Source: Amycolatopsis benzoatilytica AK 16/65 (GTDB lineage: Bacteria > Actinomycetota > Actinomycetes > Mycobacteriales > Pseudonocardiaceae). Taken from it: a DNA stretch of 64,000 nt. This document shows, piece after piece, positions 52,431 to 61,859 of the stretch (within the stretch, counting starts at the first letter, position 1; the number at the start of each line of letters is the position of its first letter). The DNA is taken from NCBI RefSeq assembly GCF_000383915.1, contig NZ_KB912942.1, positions 5,046,366-5,110,365 on the forward strand, read 5' to 3'. Both the position numbers and the translations under genes were made by a program. Below the pieces are notes generated by a model. It had not been told where the DNA came from. It did not search any database and saw only the letters and a list, made by a program, of their open reading frames with translations.

Positions 52431-53795
52431 CTAGCGTGCCCGGGAACTGGTCGTCGGGGAACTGGTCGTCCGGGCCGCGATCGTCTCCAGCGACACCCCG
52501 GTCGTCTTCGGCCCGAGCACCGCCACGTTCGCCATCAGCAGCACCATCGCGCCCGCGACCACGGCGAACATCGCGGTCGCGCCCACCGACTGCAGGACCG
52601 GCAGCAGCACGAACGGCATCGCCGCGGTCGCGAGCCGGGACAGCGAGTACGCCGAGCCCGCCGCCGTTCCGCGCAGCGACGTCGGGAAAAGCTCGCCCTG
52701 GTAGGTGTGGAACGCGTTCGAGAACACGTTGCTGACCGCGGTGTAGCAGAACCCGAACACCGCGATCAGCGCGCCGGACGTGGCGTATCCGAAAGCAAGA
52801 CCGAACCCCGCCATCGCCGCCGCGCTGGCGACGATCAGCCATTTCCGTTCGATCCGCTCGATGACCGGAATGGACAGCGCGGAGCCGATCGGGTAGCCGA
52901 GGAAGGTGAGCGCGCTGAACGTCAGCGAGCTGACCAGGCTGAATCCCTTGGCGGCGAGCACAATCGGCACCAGCGACCCGAAGCCGTAGTAGCCGAACGA
53001 CTGCAGCAGCTGGAACACGTACAGCATCGCGGTCCGGCGCAACCACGGCGGACGCAGCAAGGCCGCCGCCCGCACCGGTTCCGGCGCGGGCGGTTCCGGC
53101 TCCGGTTCGGGCAGCGGCTGCGGCGCGCTCGCTTCGAGCTTGCGCACGATCTCGTCCGCCTCGGCGGTTCTGCCTTGCGCGGCAAGCCAACGCGGCGACT
53201 CCGGCAGAGTGAAGCGCAGCGCCCACACCACTGCCGCGCCCAGCGCACCGATGACGAAGAGCCAGCGCCAGCCGTCGAATCCGAGCGGCGCGTGGCCGGC
53301 CAGCGCGCGGGCCAGGAACCCGGCGGCGGGGACACCGCAGAAGCCGATCGTGTACGCCCACGCCGTGGCCCGGCCGCGAGAACGCGCGGGAAGCAGATCG
53401 GCCAGGTACGCATCGGCGACCGGCAGCTCCGCGCCGATGCCGATGCCCGCGATGAACCGGCAGGCCACCAGCATCCACACGTCCGTGCTGAACGCGCCGA
53501 GCAGCGTGAACACCGAGTACAGGCCGAGGGTGAGCAGGAAAGCCCGCCGCCGGCCCAGCCGGTCGGCCAGCCGCCCGAGGAACGCCGCGCCGACGAACGC
53601 GCCGACGAACGCCGAGGCCAGCACATACTTCAGCGTCGTCGGGGTGACGCCGAACTCCTTGGTCAGGACCGTGCTGATGGTCGCGGCGAGGAACAGGTCG
53701 TAAAGGTCGAAGAAGGTCGCGATGCCGACCATGCCGACGAAGTACCGATGCCGCCGGGTGACCGGAAGCCGGTCGAGCCGGGACGCGATCTGCAT
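52431..53795 (-). CDS. MFS transporter, sugar-porter/metabolite symporter type
   Basis: 454 residues with about 12 transmembrane helices. The loop 2-3 motif GRLADRLGRRRAF and RFIAGIGIGAELPVADAYLADLLP (sugar porter/MHS type) are clear, and a Pro/Glu-rich cytoplasmic loop (EPEPEPPAPEP) separates the halves. The ATG at 53795 follows AGGAGG. It begins 20 bases after the ddl stop on the same strand, so it may be co-transcribed. Substrate unknown. Confidence 0.9.
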   Translation of the reverse strand: MQIASRLDRLPVTRRHRYFVGMVGIATFFDLYDLFLAATISTVLTKEFGVTPTTLKYVLASAFVGAFVGAAFLGRLADRLGRRRAFLLTLGLYSVFTLLGAFSTDVWMLVACRFIAGIGIGAELPVADAYLADLLPARSRGRATAWAYTIGFCGVPAAGFLARALAGHAPLGFDGWRWLFVIGALGAAVVWALRFTLPESPRWLAAQGRTAEADEIVRKLEASAPQPLPEPEPEPPAPEPVRAAALLRPPWLRRTAMLYVFQLLQSFGYYGFGSLVPIVLAAKGFSLVSSLTFSALTFLGYPIGSALSIPVIERIERKWLIVASAAAMAGFGLAFGYATSGALIAVFGFCYTAVSNVFSNAFHTYQGELFPTSLRGTAAGSAYSLSRLATAAMPFVLLPVLQSVGATAMFAVVAGAMVLLMANVAVLGPKTTGVSLETIAARTTSSPTTSSRAR

Positions 53796-53815
53796 TGCTG
53801 CCTCCTGGCTGCCGG

Positions 53816-54913
53816 TCAGCGCAGGCCGGTGCCCCGGGCGAGCGCGGTGTCGACAAGGGTCGACAGCAGCGTCGCGTAGTCGACGCCGGTGACCTCCCAC
53901 ATCTTCGGATAGGCGGACTTCGTGGTGAAGCCGGGCATCGTGTTGACCTCGTTGATCACCGGTTCGCCGTCGTCGGTGACGAAGAAGTCGACCCGGGCCA
54001 GGCCCTGGCAGTCGAGCGCGCGGAACGCTTCGACGGCCATCGCGCGCAGCCGCTCGGTGAGCGCGTCGTCCAGCTTCGCCGGGATGTCCAGCTCTGCGTC
54101 CTCGCCGAGGTACTTGGTCTCGAAGTCGTACCAGGCGTCCTCGTCCTCGGCGAGCACGCGGATCTCCGCGGGCAGCGACGCCTCGATCCGGCCATCCGGG
54201 AACTCCAGGACGCCGCATTCGACCTCGCGCCCGTGCACGGCGGCCTCGACCAGCACCTTCGGGTCGGTGCGCCGGGCGAGCTCGATCGCGGCGTCCAGGT
54301 CGGCCCAGTCGGCGACCCGGGAGATGCCGACCGACGAACCGGCGCGCGAGGGCTTCACGAACACTGGCAGCCCGAGCCGTTCGCGGTCTTCCTGGGCCAC
54401 AGTGGACTGTCCGCGGCGCAGCGCCGAGTAGGTGCCGACCGGCAGTCCTTCCGCGGCGAGCAGCTTCTTCGCGTATTCCTTGTCCATCGCCGCCGCGCTG
54501 GCGAACACGCCCGGGCCGACGTACGGGATGTCGGCGAGTTCGAGCAGCCCCTGGATGGTGCCGTCCTCGCCGAAGGCACCGTGCAGCACCGGGAAGACGA
54601 CGTCGACGGTGCCGAGCACCTCGGTGGCCTTGCCCGGGTCGACGGTCCGCAGCTCGCGGCTGGTCGCGTCGCCAGCCAGCACCAGCGCGCGGCCGGACTC
54701 GACCGTCGGCAGCTGGCGGCCCTGGATGCTGAGCTGCTTCGGGTCGCCGGTGCCGAGCACCCAGCCGCCGCTCGGCGTGACGCCGACCGGGAGCACCTCG
54801 AAGCGGTCCGGATCCAGGTTGGCGATCACACTGCCCGCGGACAGGCACGAGATGGTGTGCTCGCTGCTGCGGCCGCCGAACACGACCGCGACCCGGATCT
54901 TTTCAGCACTCAT
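53816..54913 (-). CDS. ddl: D-alanine--D-alanine ligase
   Basis: 365 residues; ATP-grasp enzyme that makes D-Ala-D-Ala for peptidoglycan in the cytosol. [48 protein letters not shown] and the C-terminal [11 protein letters not shown] are diagnostic. The omega-loop has [11 protein letters not shown] with Tyr, typical of D-Ala-adding rather than D-Lac-adding ligases. ATG start at 54913. The 54914-55187 interval beyond it has no supported gene. Confidence 0.97.
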   Translation of the reverse strand: MSAEKIRVAVVFGGRSSEHTISCLSAGSVIANLDPDRFEVLPVGVTPSGGWVLGTGDPKQLSIQGRQLPTVESGRALVLAGDATSRELRTVDPGKATEVLGTVDVVFPVLHGAFGEDGTIQGLLELADIPYVGPGVFASAAAMDKEYAKKLLAAEGLPVGTYSALRRGQSTVAQEDRERLGLPVFVKPSRAGSSVGISRVADWADLDAAIELARRTDPKVLVEAAVHGREVECGVLEFPDGRIEASLPAEIRVLAEDEDAWYDFETKYLGEDAELDIPAKLDDALTERLRAMAVEAFRALDCQGLARVDFFVTDDGEPVINEVNTMPGFTTKSAYPKMWEVTGVDYATLLSTLVDTALARGTGLR

Positions 54914-55187
54914 AGCCGGTCACCGTACCGGGTGAGCTTGGCCAACAGCGCACACCCGGGGTCTCCGGCTCCCCCGCCGACGACGGATTCCCAGCGCGAT
55001 CAGCGCCGCGCCCAGCGCCAGCTGTCCGAGGCGGACGAGCCGGACCAGCCGGACACTGAGGCACCGATGGCCGAAATGGGCGGATTGACGCATGCTCGTC
55101 CAGGCCGGCCCGGTCTGGACGGAGCAGGAAGGGCGGCTGCCCAAGTCCGGCGCTCCGGCGAGACCGGACCTCCCTGTCCGCGGACCG

Positions 55188-56696
55188 TCACTTTCCCGGC
55201 TGCGATTCGCTTACTCCCCGGGCGTTCACCAGCGACGCCCGCCCGAACCACGCGACCCCGCGCAGCACCAGGAACGCTATGCCCGCCAAGACGACGATCG
55301 TGAAGTCCGGCAAGGTCTGGTACGCGACGTCCACCGGCAGCCAGCTGCCGTAGCTGGCCATCCCGACCCCGACGAACACTGCCGCGTAAACCACCGCGGC
55401 GGCCAGCAGGTTCCCCACCAATGGACGCCCTGCTGTCCGGCGAAAACCCTTGTCCCGCAGCAGGTCTGGCAGCTGACGCGCACGCCGCACCTGCCGTCGG
55501 GCAGCGAGCGCCATCGCGATCACGACCAGAACCGCGACCCCGTCGACGATTCCGTAGGTCACCAGAAAACCGTTGCCGATCTCCGGTGCGGGTGCGCCGG
55601 CGAGCATGGCGAGAGTGTTCTGGTAAGCCGCACCGTTGTCCAGCAGCATCGGGTTGCGCGCGGTGAGCACGACGAGGCCGACGCGGCTTTGCGGCAGGTA
55701 GCCGATGTTGGCGTGGTAGCGAGTCAGGTCACCGTCGTGCTCGACCACCGGCTGCCCGTTCACCGTGCCGGTGCCCCAGCCGAATCCGTAGTGGTCGATG
55801 CCCTGGACCGCGTGGTCGTCGCCGGTCGGAATGGCTGGGCTGTGCATCAGCCGCAGGCTTCCCGGCGACAGCAGCCGGGCGTTCCGATAGGTGCCGGTCA
55901 GCTGGAAGGTCAGGTAGTGGCTGAGGTCCTCGGCGGTGGAAATCAGGTACCCGTCGGGCAGCGCGCCGCGGAACTCCGGCGTTTCGATCGGCACGTTCAG
56001 CCCGAACAGCACGGACGATCCTTCGACCAGACCGGCCCGGCGCGCTTCGGCGAGGTCGGTGAAGCTCCGGGTCATGCCGAGCGGGGCGAAGATGTGTTCC
56101 TTGACGTAGTCGGCGTAGCGCTGGCCGGACACCTGCTCGATCATCAGTCCCAGCGTCGCGTAGTTCTTGTTGCAGTAGTGGAAGACCGTCCCCGGCCGGG
56201 ACACCGGGACGACGTCGGCGACTGCTCGGACGCGCTGCTCCAGAGTGGTTTCCGGCTCGTAGATGTCCACCCGGCCCGCTTCGGTCGGCAGGCCGCTGGT
56301 CTGGGTCAGCAGCTGCCGCACCGTGATCGGTTCGTTCGCGCCGCCGGTGCGGAACCAGGGAAGGTACGCGGTGATCGGGGTGTCCAGGCCGACCTTGCCC
56401 GCGTCGACGAGCTGCAGGACAGCGAGCGAGGTGAACGATTTGCTCAGCGACCCCAGCAGGAACGGCGACTGCGGGGTGACGCCGTCGCCGACCGCGCCGG
56501 TCTTCACCGTGCCGTCGCCGGACACCAGCGCGTAGGACGCCGCCGGCATCCGGGCCGTGGTCAGCTCGTCCCGCAGGTGCGCCACCGCGGGATCGGCGCC
56601 CGGCTGTGCCGATGCCGGTGCGGCGAACACCGCGAGAGTTGCCGCCGCGACCGCCACCGCGGTCGCCGCCGCTGCCAGCCGAATCAGCCGAGCCAT
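55188..56696 (-). CDS. Serine hydrolase, class C beta-lactamase/PBP4-like fold with C-terminal membrane helices
   Basis: 502 residues. Signal peptide (1-30), then a beta-lactamase-related domain with SxxK at Ser83-Lys86 (GSLSKSF), Tyr-x-Asn in HYCNKNYATLGLM and the third motif EHDGDL. After about residue 375 come four hydrophobic segments (about 386-405, 437-455, 462-475, 480-495) anchoring it in the membrane. Such proteins are D-amino-acid peptidases or esterases; real beta-lactamase activity is not implied. Downstream of the MocR regulator by 107 bases, same strand. Confidence 0.88.
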   Translation of the reverse strand: MARLIRLAAAATAVAVAAATLAVFAAPASAQPGADPAVAHLRDELTTARMPAASYALVSGDGTVKTGAVGDGVTPQSPFLLGSLSKSFTSLAVLQLVDAGKVGLDTPITAYLPWFRTGGANEPITVRQLLTQTSGLPTEAGRVDIYEPETTLEQRVRAVADVVPVSRPGTVFHYCNKNYATLGLMIEQVSGQRYADYVKEHIFAPLGMTRSFTDLAEARRAGLVEGSSVLFGLNVPIETPEFRGALPDGYLISTAEDLSHYLTFQLTGTYRNARLLSPGSLRLMHSPAIPTGDDHAVQGIDHYGFGWGTGTVNGQPVVEHDGDLTRYHANIGYLPQSRVGLVVLTARNPMLLDNGAAYQNTLAMLAGAPAPEIGNGFLVTYGIVDGVAVLVVIAMALAARRQVRRARQLPDLLRDKGFRRTAGRPLVGNLLAAAVVYAAVFVGVGMASYGSWLPVDVAYQTLPDFTIVVLAGIAFLVLRGVAWFGRASLVNARGVSESQPGK

Positions 56697-56803
56697 GGGT
56701 GCGCTCCTCCGTGCGTCGAGTCGATCGGCTCACAGCCTCTCGGAGGAGCTGGTCGCGCACCATGAAGCTGACCGGCGGACCGTGGGTAGGGCTGTCCCCC
56801 GGT

Positions 56804-58174
56804 TCAGCGGAAAAGCTCGACCAGCTTCGGCACCGCCGCGATCAGCGCCTCCCGCGAACAGCCCGCGTACCCGAGCGCGACTCCGTGCATCGTCGGCGTC
56901 CCGGCGAAGTGCCGGGCCAAGCCGTCCAGCCGGATCGCATGCCGCTCCGCTGCGGCGATCAGCTCGGCTTCGCGTTCGGCGCTCGCCACCGGGACGACCA
57001 GGTGCGCGCCCGCGTCGTCGCCGACGAACGGGACGCCCGCTCCGGACAGCGCGGCGACCAGCAGCGTCCGGCGTTCGGCCATTTCCCGGCGCAGTTTCCG
57101 CAAGTGCCGGCCGAGGTCGCCGGTGCGGGCCAGTTCGACCACGACCCGCTGTCCGGCCGGCGACGGGCGGGTGCCGGTGAGATCCCGGTACGCCAGCACG
57201 GATTCCGCCACCGCCGCGGGTGCGACGAGCCAGCCGGCGCCGAGAGTGGGAGTGAGGATCTTGCTGGTGGTGCCCAGGTGCACGACCACGTCCGGAGCGA
57301 GCGCGGCCAGCATCGGCAGCGGGGCGACGTCGAAGCGCAGCTCGCCGTCGTAGTCGTCCTCGATCACCAGCATGTCTTCGGCTCGGGCGCGCTCGACCAG
57401 CTGCACGCGCCGGGCCGCGCTCATCCGGCTGCCCATCGGATATTGGTGCGCCGGCGAGCAGTACACCGCCCGCGCGCCGGCCGGGATCGCGTCCGGGCGC
57501 AGGCCCTCCTCGTCCACCGGTACGCCCACGACGGTGAGCCCGGCCTGCCGGAACGCTTGCACCGCCCGCTGATAACCCGGTTCCTCGAAAGCGACGACGG
57601 CACCGCGGCGCAGCACCGCGGCGGCCAGTTCCACCACCGCCGCGGTCGTGCCGCCCGTCGCCAGCACCGAACCGGCCGCCAGACCTCGATGGCGCAGCAG
57701 GTGTTCCGACACGGTGGCCCGGTATTCGGGCAGCCCGGCGCGATGCGCGCGAGTGAGCGGATCCGGGTCTGCGGCGGCGCGCCAGGCTCGCCGCCAGGCC
57801 GCTCGGTCGAGTCCGGCTGCCCACGGCGCGCCGGGAGTGAGGTCGAGGGTCGGCGCGGCTTCGGTTTCGGCGAGCAGCGAACCGGCCGTGGTGACCGACG
57901 CCGCGGCGCGGGTCGGCGGAGTGGTCACGTAGGTGCCCGAACCGTGCCGGCCGGCGATCCAGCCCTCCGCGTGAAGTTGCTCGTAGGCGGCGGAAGTGAC
58001 CGTGCGCGAGACGCCGAGCCGCTCGGCCAGCGCGCGAGTGGAGGGCAACCGGTCGCCGCCGCGCAGATGGCCGCCGGCCGCGGCTTCGCGCAGCGCGTCG
58101 GCCAGTTGCACGGCCAGCGGAGTGGCCGCGTCGCGGTCGAGACTGACCGGCAAAGCGGTGTCGGCATAAGACAC
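56804..58174 (-). CDS. MocR/PdxR-type PLP-dependent transcriptional regulator
   Basis: 456 residues: an N-terminal GntR winged helix (1-80; LREAAAGGHLRGGDRLPSTR, LGVSRTVTSAAYEQLHAEGW) fused to a fold-type I aminotransferase domain (110-456) with the PLP Lys in GTTSKILTP and EDDYDGELRF upstream. MocR proteins sense PLP or amino compounds. Divergent from a flavin/PNPOx-like gene across an 88-base gap carrying AGTGGAC repeats, so that gene is the likely target. Confidence 0.92.
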   Translation of the reverse strand: MSYADTALPVSLDRDAATPLAVQLADALREAAAGGHLRGGDRLPSTRALAERLGVSRTVTSAAYEQLHAEGWIAGRHGSGTYVTTPPTRAAASVTTAGSLLAETEAAPTLDLTPGAPWAAGLDRAAWRRAWRAAADPDPLTRAHRAGLPEYRATVSEHLLRHRGLAAGSVLATGGTTAAVVELAAAVLRRGAVVAFEEPGYQRAVQAFRQAGLTVVGVPVDEEGLRPDAIPAGARAVYCSPAHQYPMGSRMSAARRVQLVERARAEDMLVIEDDYDGELRFDVAPLPMLAALAPDVVVHLGTTSKILTPTLGAGWLVAPAAVAESVLAYRDLTGTRPSPAGQRVVVELARTGDLGRHLRKLRREMAERRTLLVAALSGAGVPFVGDDAGAHLVVPVASAEREAELIAAAERHAIRLDGLARHFAGTPTMHGVALGYAGCSREALIAAVPKLVELFR

Positions 58175-58194
58175 GGCGGACCTCCGGCACGAGG

Positions 58195-58241
58195 AGTGGA
58201 CTTCTCAAGTGTAGAGGAAGTGGACGTTCAAGGTAGCCACT
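58195..58241. promoter_or_regulatory. AGTGGAC direct repeats, candidate MocR operator
   Basis: AGTGGAC occurs as direct repeats at 58195 and 58219, 24 bases apart, each followed by a CAAG; an inverted GCCACT is at 58236-58241. Direct repeats with an AGTGG core are common for MocR/PdxR operators. It covers the divergent promoter between the MocR gene and the flavin-binding protein gene. Confidence 0.55.
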
Positions 58242-58262
58242 TGACTGCCGCACACTGGGCGC

Positions 58263-58937
58263 ATGAGCAGCCTTTCGCCGACCGAACGCACCACCCTCGG
58301 CCGCAAACGCCACCGCGCCGCCACCGACCGGGCAGTGCTGCACGCCGTGCTCGACGAGGCGCTGATCTGCCACCTCGGCGTGGTCCGCGACGGCGCTCCG
58401 CTGGTGCTGCCGACCGGCTACGGCCGCGACGGCGACACCTTGTACCTGCATGGTTCCACGGGAGCGGCCAGCCTGCGAGCGGCCTCCGGGGAAACCGACG
58501 TGTGCGTGACTGTGACGCTGGTCGACGGGATCGTCTACTGCCGCTCGGTGAACAACCACTCGATGAACTACCGCAGCGCGGTGATCCTCGGCCGCGCCCG
58601 GCCAGTCACCGACCCGGACGAAAAAATGCACGGCCTGCGGGTGCTGACCGACCACCTCTCCCCCGGTTCGTGGGAACACGCGCGCGAGGTGAACAAGAAG
58701 GAGTTCGCGGCCGTTTCGGTGCTGGCGCTCGACCTGGCCGAGGCATCGGTGAAGCTGCGCGCGGAAGGTCCGGACGACGAGCCGGAGGACGTCGAAGCGG
58801 ACGCCGCTTGGGCGGGCGTGCTGCCGGTGCGGACGGTGTTCGGCGAGCCGGAGCCCTCGGCGGACCTCTCGCCTGGGTGGTCTGTACCGGAGCACGTTTC
58901 CGGGCGCGTCACCCGAACCGCGACGGCCGCGCGGTAA
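58263..58937 (+). CDS. Pyridoxamine 5'-phosphate oxidase family flavin-binding protein
   Basis: 224 residues. The split-barrel fold is shown by ALICHLGVVRDGAPLVLPTGYGRDGDTLYLHGS and later VDGIVYCRSVNNHSMNYRSA, typical of FMN- or F420-binding proteins annotated as PNPOx family. A divergently encoded MocR regulator hints at a link to vitamin B6 or amino compounds. ATG at 58263, probably near-leaderless. Enzymatic role unproven. Confidence 0.85.
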   Translation: MSSLSPTERTTLGRKRHRAATDRAVLHAVLDEALICHLGVVRDGAPLVLPTGYGRDGDTLYLHGSTGAASLRAASGETDVCVTVTLVDGIVYCRSVNNHSMNYRSAVILGRARPVTDPDEKMHGLRVLTDHLSPGSWEHAREVNKKEFAAVSVLALDLAEASVKLRAEGPDDEPEDVEADAAWAGVLPVRTVFGEPEPSADLSPGWSVPEHVSGRVTRTATAAR

Positions 58938-58950
58938 CCGCTGCGGCCAA

Positions 58951-59005
58951 GTCCGTGAAGGGAACATTGAGGGACTCTGAGTACCTGAATGTTCCCTTCA
59001 CGGAC
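58951..59005. repeat. CCGTGAAGGG hairpin repeat overlapping the sensor kinase 3' end
   Basis: Perfect 18-bp arms (58951-58968 and 58988-59005) around a 19-base loop (GAGGGACTCTGAGTACCTG). Located between convergent genes. The TCA in the right arm at 58998-59000 is the stop codon of the sensor kinase on the minus strand. Confidence 0.9.
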
Positions 59006-60473
59006 CGCTGCGGGCTCGGGTTGACTCCGGCAGCGGCAGCCGCACGGTGAACACGGTCCGCCCCGGCCGGCTGGCCACCGAGACCTCCCCGCCGTGCTCG
59101 ACCACCAGCGAATGCACCACCGACAGCCCCAGCCCGGTCCCGCCGCCGGCGCGGGTCCGGGAATTGTCCACGCGGTAGAACCGGTCGAAGATCCGTTCCT
59201 GGTCCTCGGCCGAAATCCCCGGTCCCGCGTCCGCGACGGACACCAGCGCCGCGCCGGCCGAAACCGTCACCGCGAGTTCCACCGAAGTCCCGGCCGGGGT
59301 GTGCACCGCCGCGTTCGCCAGCAGGTTGTCCACGATTTGCCGCAGCCGCACTGGATCCGCCCGCAGCAGCACCGGATCTTCCGGGATCGACACCGCCAGC
59401 GGATGCTCCGGACGGCCCGCCCGGAACGCGTCCGCGGCGGCGACGGCTACCTCGGTCAGGTCCATCCGCCGGGGCCGCACCGGCGGTTCCGCGTCGTGCG
59501 CGTCCAAGCGCGCGAGCAGCAGCAGATCGTCCACCAGCACGCTCATCCGCGCCGTCTCGGCCCGGATCTTCTCCAGGTGCGCCTCGCGTTCGGCCGGCTC
59601 GTTCGCCGCGGCGTAGCGGAAAAGATCGGCGTAGCCGCGAATCGACGTCAGCGGCGTCCGCAGCTCGTGCGAAGCGTCGGCGACGAACCGGCGCAGCCGG
59701 TCGTTCGCCTCGGAGCGGACCGCCAGCGACGATTCGATGTGGCTCAGCATCAGGTTGAACGCGGTGCGCAGCTCTTCGACCTCCGCGCCGCCGCCCGTTC
59801 CGGACGCGCGCACCGGCAGCTGCGCGGTGCCGGTCAAGTCGTGCGAGGCGATGTCGTGCGCCGTCCCGGCCATGTCCGACAACGGCCGCAGGCCGCGGCG
59901 CAGCACCAACCGCCCGGCGATCACCAGGATCGCCAGCGCGACGAGGAACGCGATCACCTCGATCAGCATCAGCTGCCGCAAGGTGTTGTCGAGATCGGAC
60001 TGCGGCGCGGCGCTCAGCAGTACCGTGCCGGTGCCGCTTTGGCCGGTCTCCACCGGACACGCCCGCACCCGGTAGGGACCCTGTCCGGGCAGGGTGATCG
60101 TCCGGAAGAGGTCGCCGCCGGTCGCTTCCACGGCGATCTGCGCCAGCGGGCGCACGTCGGCCGGCAGCGTGTTGCCCGGCTGCGGCACGGCGTTGCCTTG
60201 CCGCACGTCGAACACCGCGGAGTACCAGGAGTAGACCGCCTCCGGGTTGTCCTTCGACTCGCGCAGGTGCGGCACCTGGGCAACCTGGCTGGAGCGGAGC
60301 TGCTCGTCGAGCCGCCGGCTGAGGTAGTCGTGCATCAGTTCCACCGTCAGCGTGCCGACGATCGCGAACACCACCAGCGCCAACGCACCCAGGCCGAACG
60401 CCAGCCGGGTGCCCAGCCGCGACGCGCGCCAAGCTCGATACCACCGCCGGGCCCAGCGTCCGGCCCGGCTCAC
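58998..60473 (-). CDS. Two-component sensor histidine kinase
   Basis: 491 residues. Transmembrane helices at about 20-40 and 160-180 enclose an extracytoplasmic sensor; a HAMP domain (about 182-245) follows, then the H-box FVADASHELRTPLTS and an ATPase domain with NLLANAAVHTPAG (N), DAGPGISAEDQERIF (G1) and GGTGLGLSVVHSLV (G2). The GTG at 60473 overlaps the response regulator stop by three bases. The last codons and the stop come from a hairpin repeat. The signal is unknown. Confidence 0.93.
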   Translation of the reverse strand: MSRAGRWARRWYRAWRASRLGTRLAFGLGALALVVFAIVGTLTVELMHDYLSRRLDEQLRSSQVAQVPHLRESKDNPEAVYSWYSAVFDVRQGNAVPQPGNTLPADVRPLAQIAVEATGGDLFRTITLPGQGPYRVRACPVETGQSGTGTVLLSAAPQSDLDNTLRQLMLIEVIAFLVALAILVIAGRLVLRRGLRPLSDMAGTAHDIASHDLTGTAQLPVRASGTGGGAEVEELRTAFNLMLSHIESSLAVRSEANDRLRRFVADASHELRTPLTSIRGYADLFRYAAANEPAEREAHLEKIRAETARMSVLVDDLLLLARLDAHDAEPPVRPRRMDLTEVAVAAADAFRAGRPEHPLAVSIPEDPVLLRADPVRLRQIVDNLLANAAVHTPAGTSVELAVTVSAGAALVSVADAGPGISAEDQERIFDRFYRVDNSRTRAGGGTGLGLSVVHSLVVEHGGEVSVASRPGRTVFTVRLPLPESTRARSGP

Positions 60474-61171
60474 CGCTCCGCCTGCCGCACCGCGTATCCG
60501 ACCCCGCGCACGGTGTGGATCAGCGGCTCGGACTCGGTGTCCAGCTTGCGCCGCAACCGGGAAACCGCGAGTTCGACCACATTGGACCGGCCGCCGAAGT
60601 CGTACTCCCACACGTGGTCGAGGATCTGCGCCTTGGTCAGCACCGCGGGCGAGTGCCGCATCAGGTAGCGCAGCAGTTCGTACTCGGTCGGCGTGAGCTC
60701 GGCGAGTTGCCCGCCGCGCCGCACTTCGTGCGTTTCCTCGTCCAGCGTGAGCTCGCCCACCGCCAGCACCGCTGCGCGAGGTTTGTCCGTGCCGGACGTC
60801 CGGCGCAGCACCGCGCGCAGCCGCGCCATCAGCTCCTCGACGGAGAACGGCTTCACCAGGTAGTCGTCACCCCCGCGGGTGAGGCCGGCGATCCGGTCCG
60901 AGGTGGCGTCCTTGGCCGTCAGGAAGACCACCGGCACCGCACCGTGCTTCTCGCGCAGCCGGTCCAGCACGGCGAAGCCGTCGAAGTCGGGCAGCATGAC
61001 GTCGAGCACGATGATGTCGGGCGCGAACTCGGCGGCGCGCGCGAGCGCGTCCGTGCCGGAACCCGCGGTCGCGGCCAGCCAGCCCTCGTACCGGGCGACG
61101 GTCGCGACCAGGTCGGCGATGTGCTGCTCGTCGTCCACGACGAGCAGCCGCACCGGATTCGGGTTCTCCAC
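60470..61171 (-). CDS. OmpR/PhoB family response regulator
   Basis: 233 residues. The receiver domain has DDE at 13-15, the phospho-acceptor Asp57 (IIVLDVMLP) and Lys in DYLVKPF; the winged-helix domain has LTPTEYELLRYLMRHSPAVL and NVVELAVSRLRRKL. GTG start at 61171 with GGAGG upstream. Pairs with the sensor kinase immediately downstream. Confidence 0.95.
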   Translation of the reverse strand: MENPNPVRLLVVDDEQHIADLVATVARYEGWLAATAGSGTDALARAAEFAPDIIVLDVMLPDFDGFAVLDRLREKHGAVPVVFLTAKDATSDRIAGLTRGGDDYLVKPFSVEELMARLRAVLRRTSGTDKPRAAVLAVGELTLDEETHEVRRGGQLAELTPTEYELLRYLMRHSPAVLTKAQILDHVWEYDFGGRSNVVELAVSRLRRKLDTESEPLIHTVRGVGYAVRQAER

Positions 61172-61326
61172 CCCGCCATCCTCCGTGACGCCCGCGCGGA
61201 CGCGCGAGCCGAACCCGCGGCTGACAGCCAGTCGACAGGTTCGAGATCCGAAAACGTCTCGCGCCAAAGCAGGCATACCGGGCACACTCGCGGTCGATCA
61301 GTCACCGGACGTCCTGGGGAGTACCG

Positions 61327-61698
61327 ATGCCTTCCGTCGTAAAGAACATCACCGTCGACAGCGCCGATCCGTGGCAGCTCGCGCAGTTCTGGTCCGAGGT
61401 GACCGGCCAGCCGGTCGACGAGGCGGACAAGCCAGGCGACCCGGAGGTCGGCGTCCGCCTGGCCACCGGCGCGTGCCTGCTGTTCATCGCCGTCCCGGAA
61501 ACCAAGACGATCAAGAACCGCCTGCACCTGTGCCTGCAGCCGGACGTCCCCCGCGACGAGGAGGTCGAACGGCTGCTGAAGCTGGGCGCCACACTGCACT
61601 CCGACCTGCGCCACGAGGACGGCACCGGCTGGGCGGTGCTGCAAGATCCGGAAGGCAACGAGTTCTGCGTCTTGCGCAGCGCGGCGGAGAAGGCGTGA
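61327..61698 (+). CDS. Glyoxalase/VOC superfamily protein
   Basis: 123 residues of the VOC fold (SADPWQLAQFWSEVTGQPV, then DPEGNEFCVLR at the C-terminus), similar to the Glyoxalase_6 group. Metal-binding positions are only partly recognisable. Preceded by a promoter region shared with the response regulator (divergent). Function unknown. Confidence 0.85.
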   Translation: MPSVVKNITVDSADPWQLAQFWSEVTGQPVDEADKPGDPEVGVRLATGACLLFIAVPETKTIKNRLHLCLQPDVPRDEEVERLLKLGATLHSDLRHEDGTGWAVLQDPEGNEFCVLRSAAEKA

Positions 61699-61799
61699 GC
61701 GGCGCGCGCGTCTGCGGTCTGGACCTTTCCCCGGCGTCGCTCGGCGAGGCGCGGAAGCTCGCTGAAAGCACCGGCGCGGAGATCCCCTGCCGTGTTTGA
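61695..61799 (+). pseudogene. Methyltransferase N-terminal fragment
   Basis: 34-codon stub starting GTG inside the glyoxalase stop (GTGA). It reads GARVCGLDLSPASLGEAR, KLAESTGAEIPCRV, which matches motif I and its following helix of class I SAM-dependent methyltransferases, then stops. The rest of the methyltransferase is missing, so this is a truncated remnant or a chance short frame. Confidence 0.5.
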
Positions 61800-61859
61800 T
61801 GGCCCCGGATCGCCGCGAGCTACACCCTGCAGGCACGGTCGCCCGCCTAAAGTGCGGGC

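Noticed and set aside
52341..53879. Plus-strand open frame opposite the MFS transporter
   Set aside because: Translation is Arg/Gly/Glu-rich shadow sequence; the minus strand encodes an unmistakable 12-helix transporter.
54920..55144. Possible small membrane protein upstream of ddl
   Set aside because: One short hydrophobic stretch but poor coding bias and no ribosome site.
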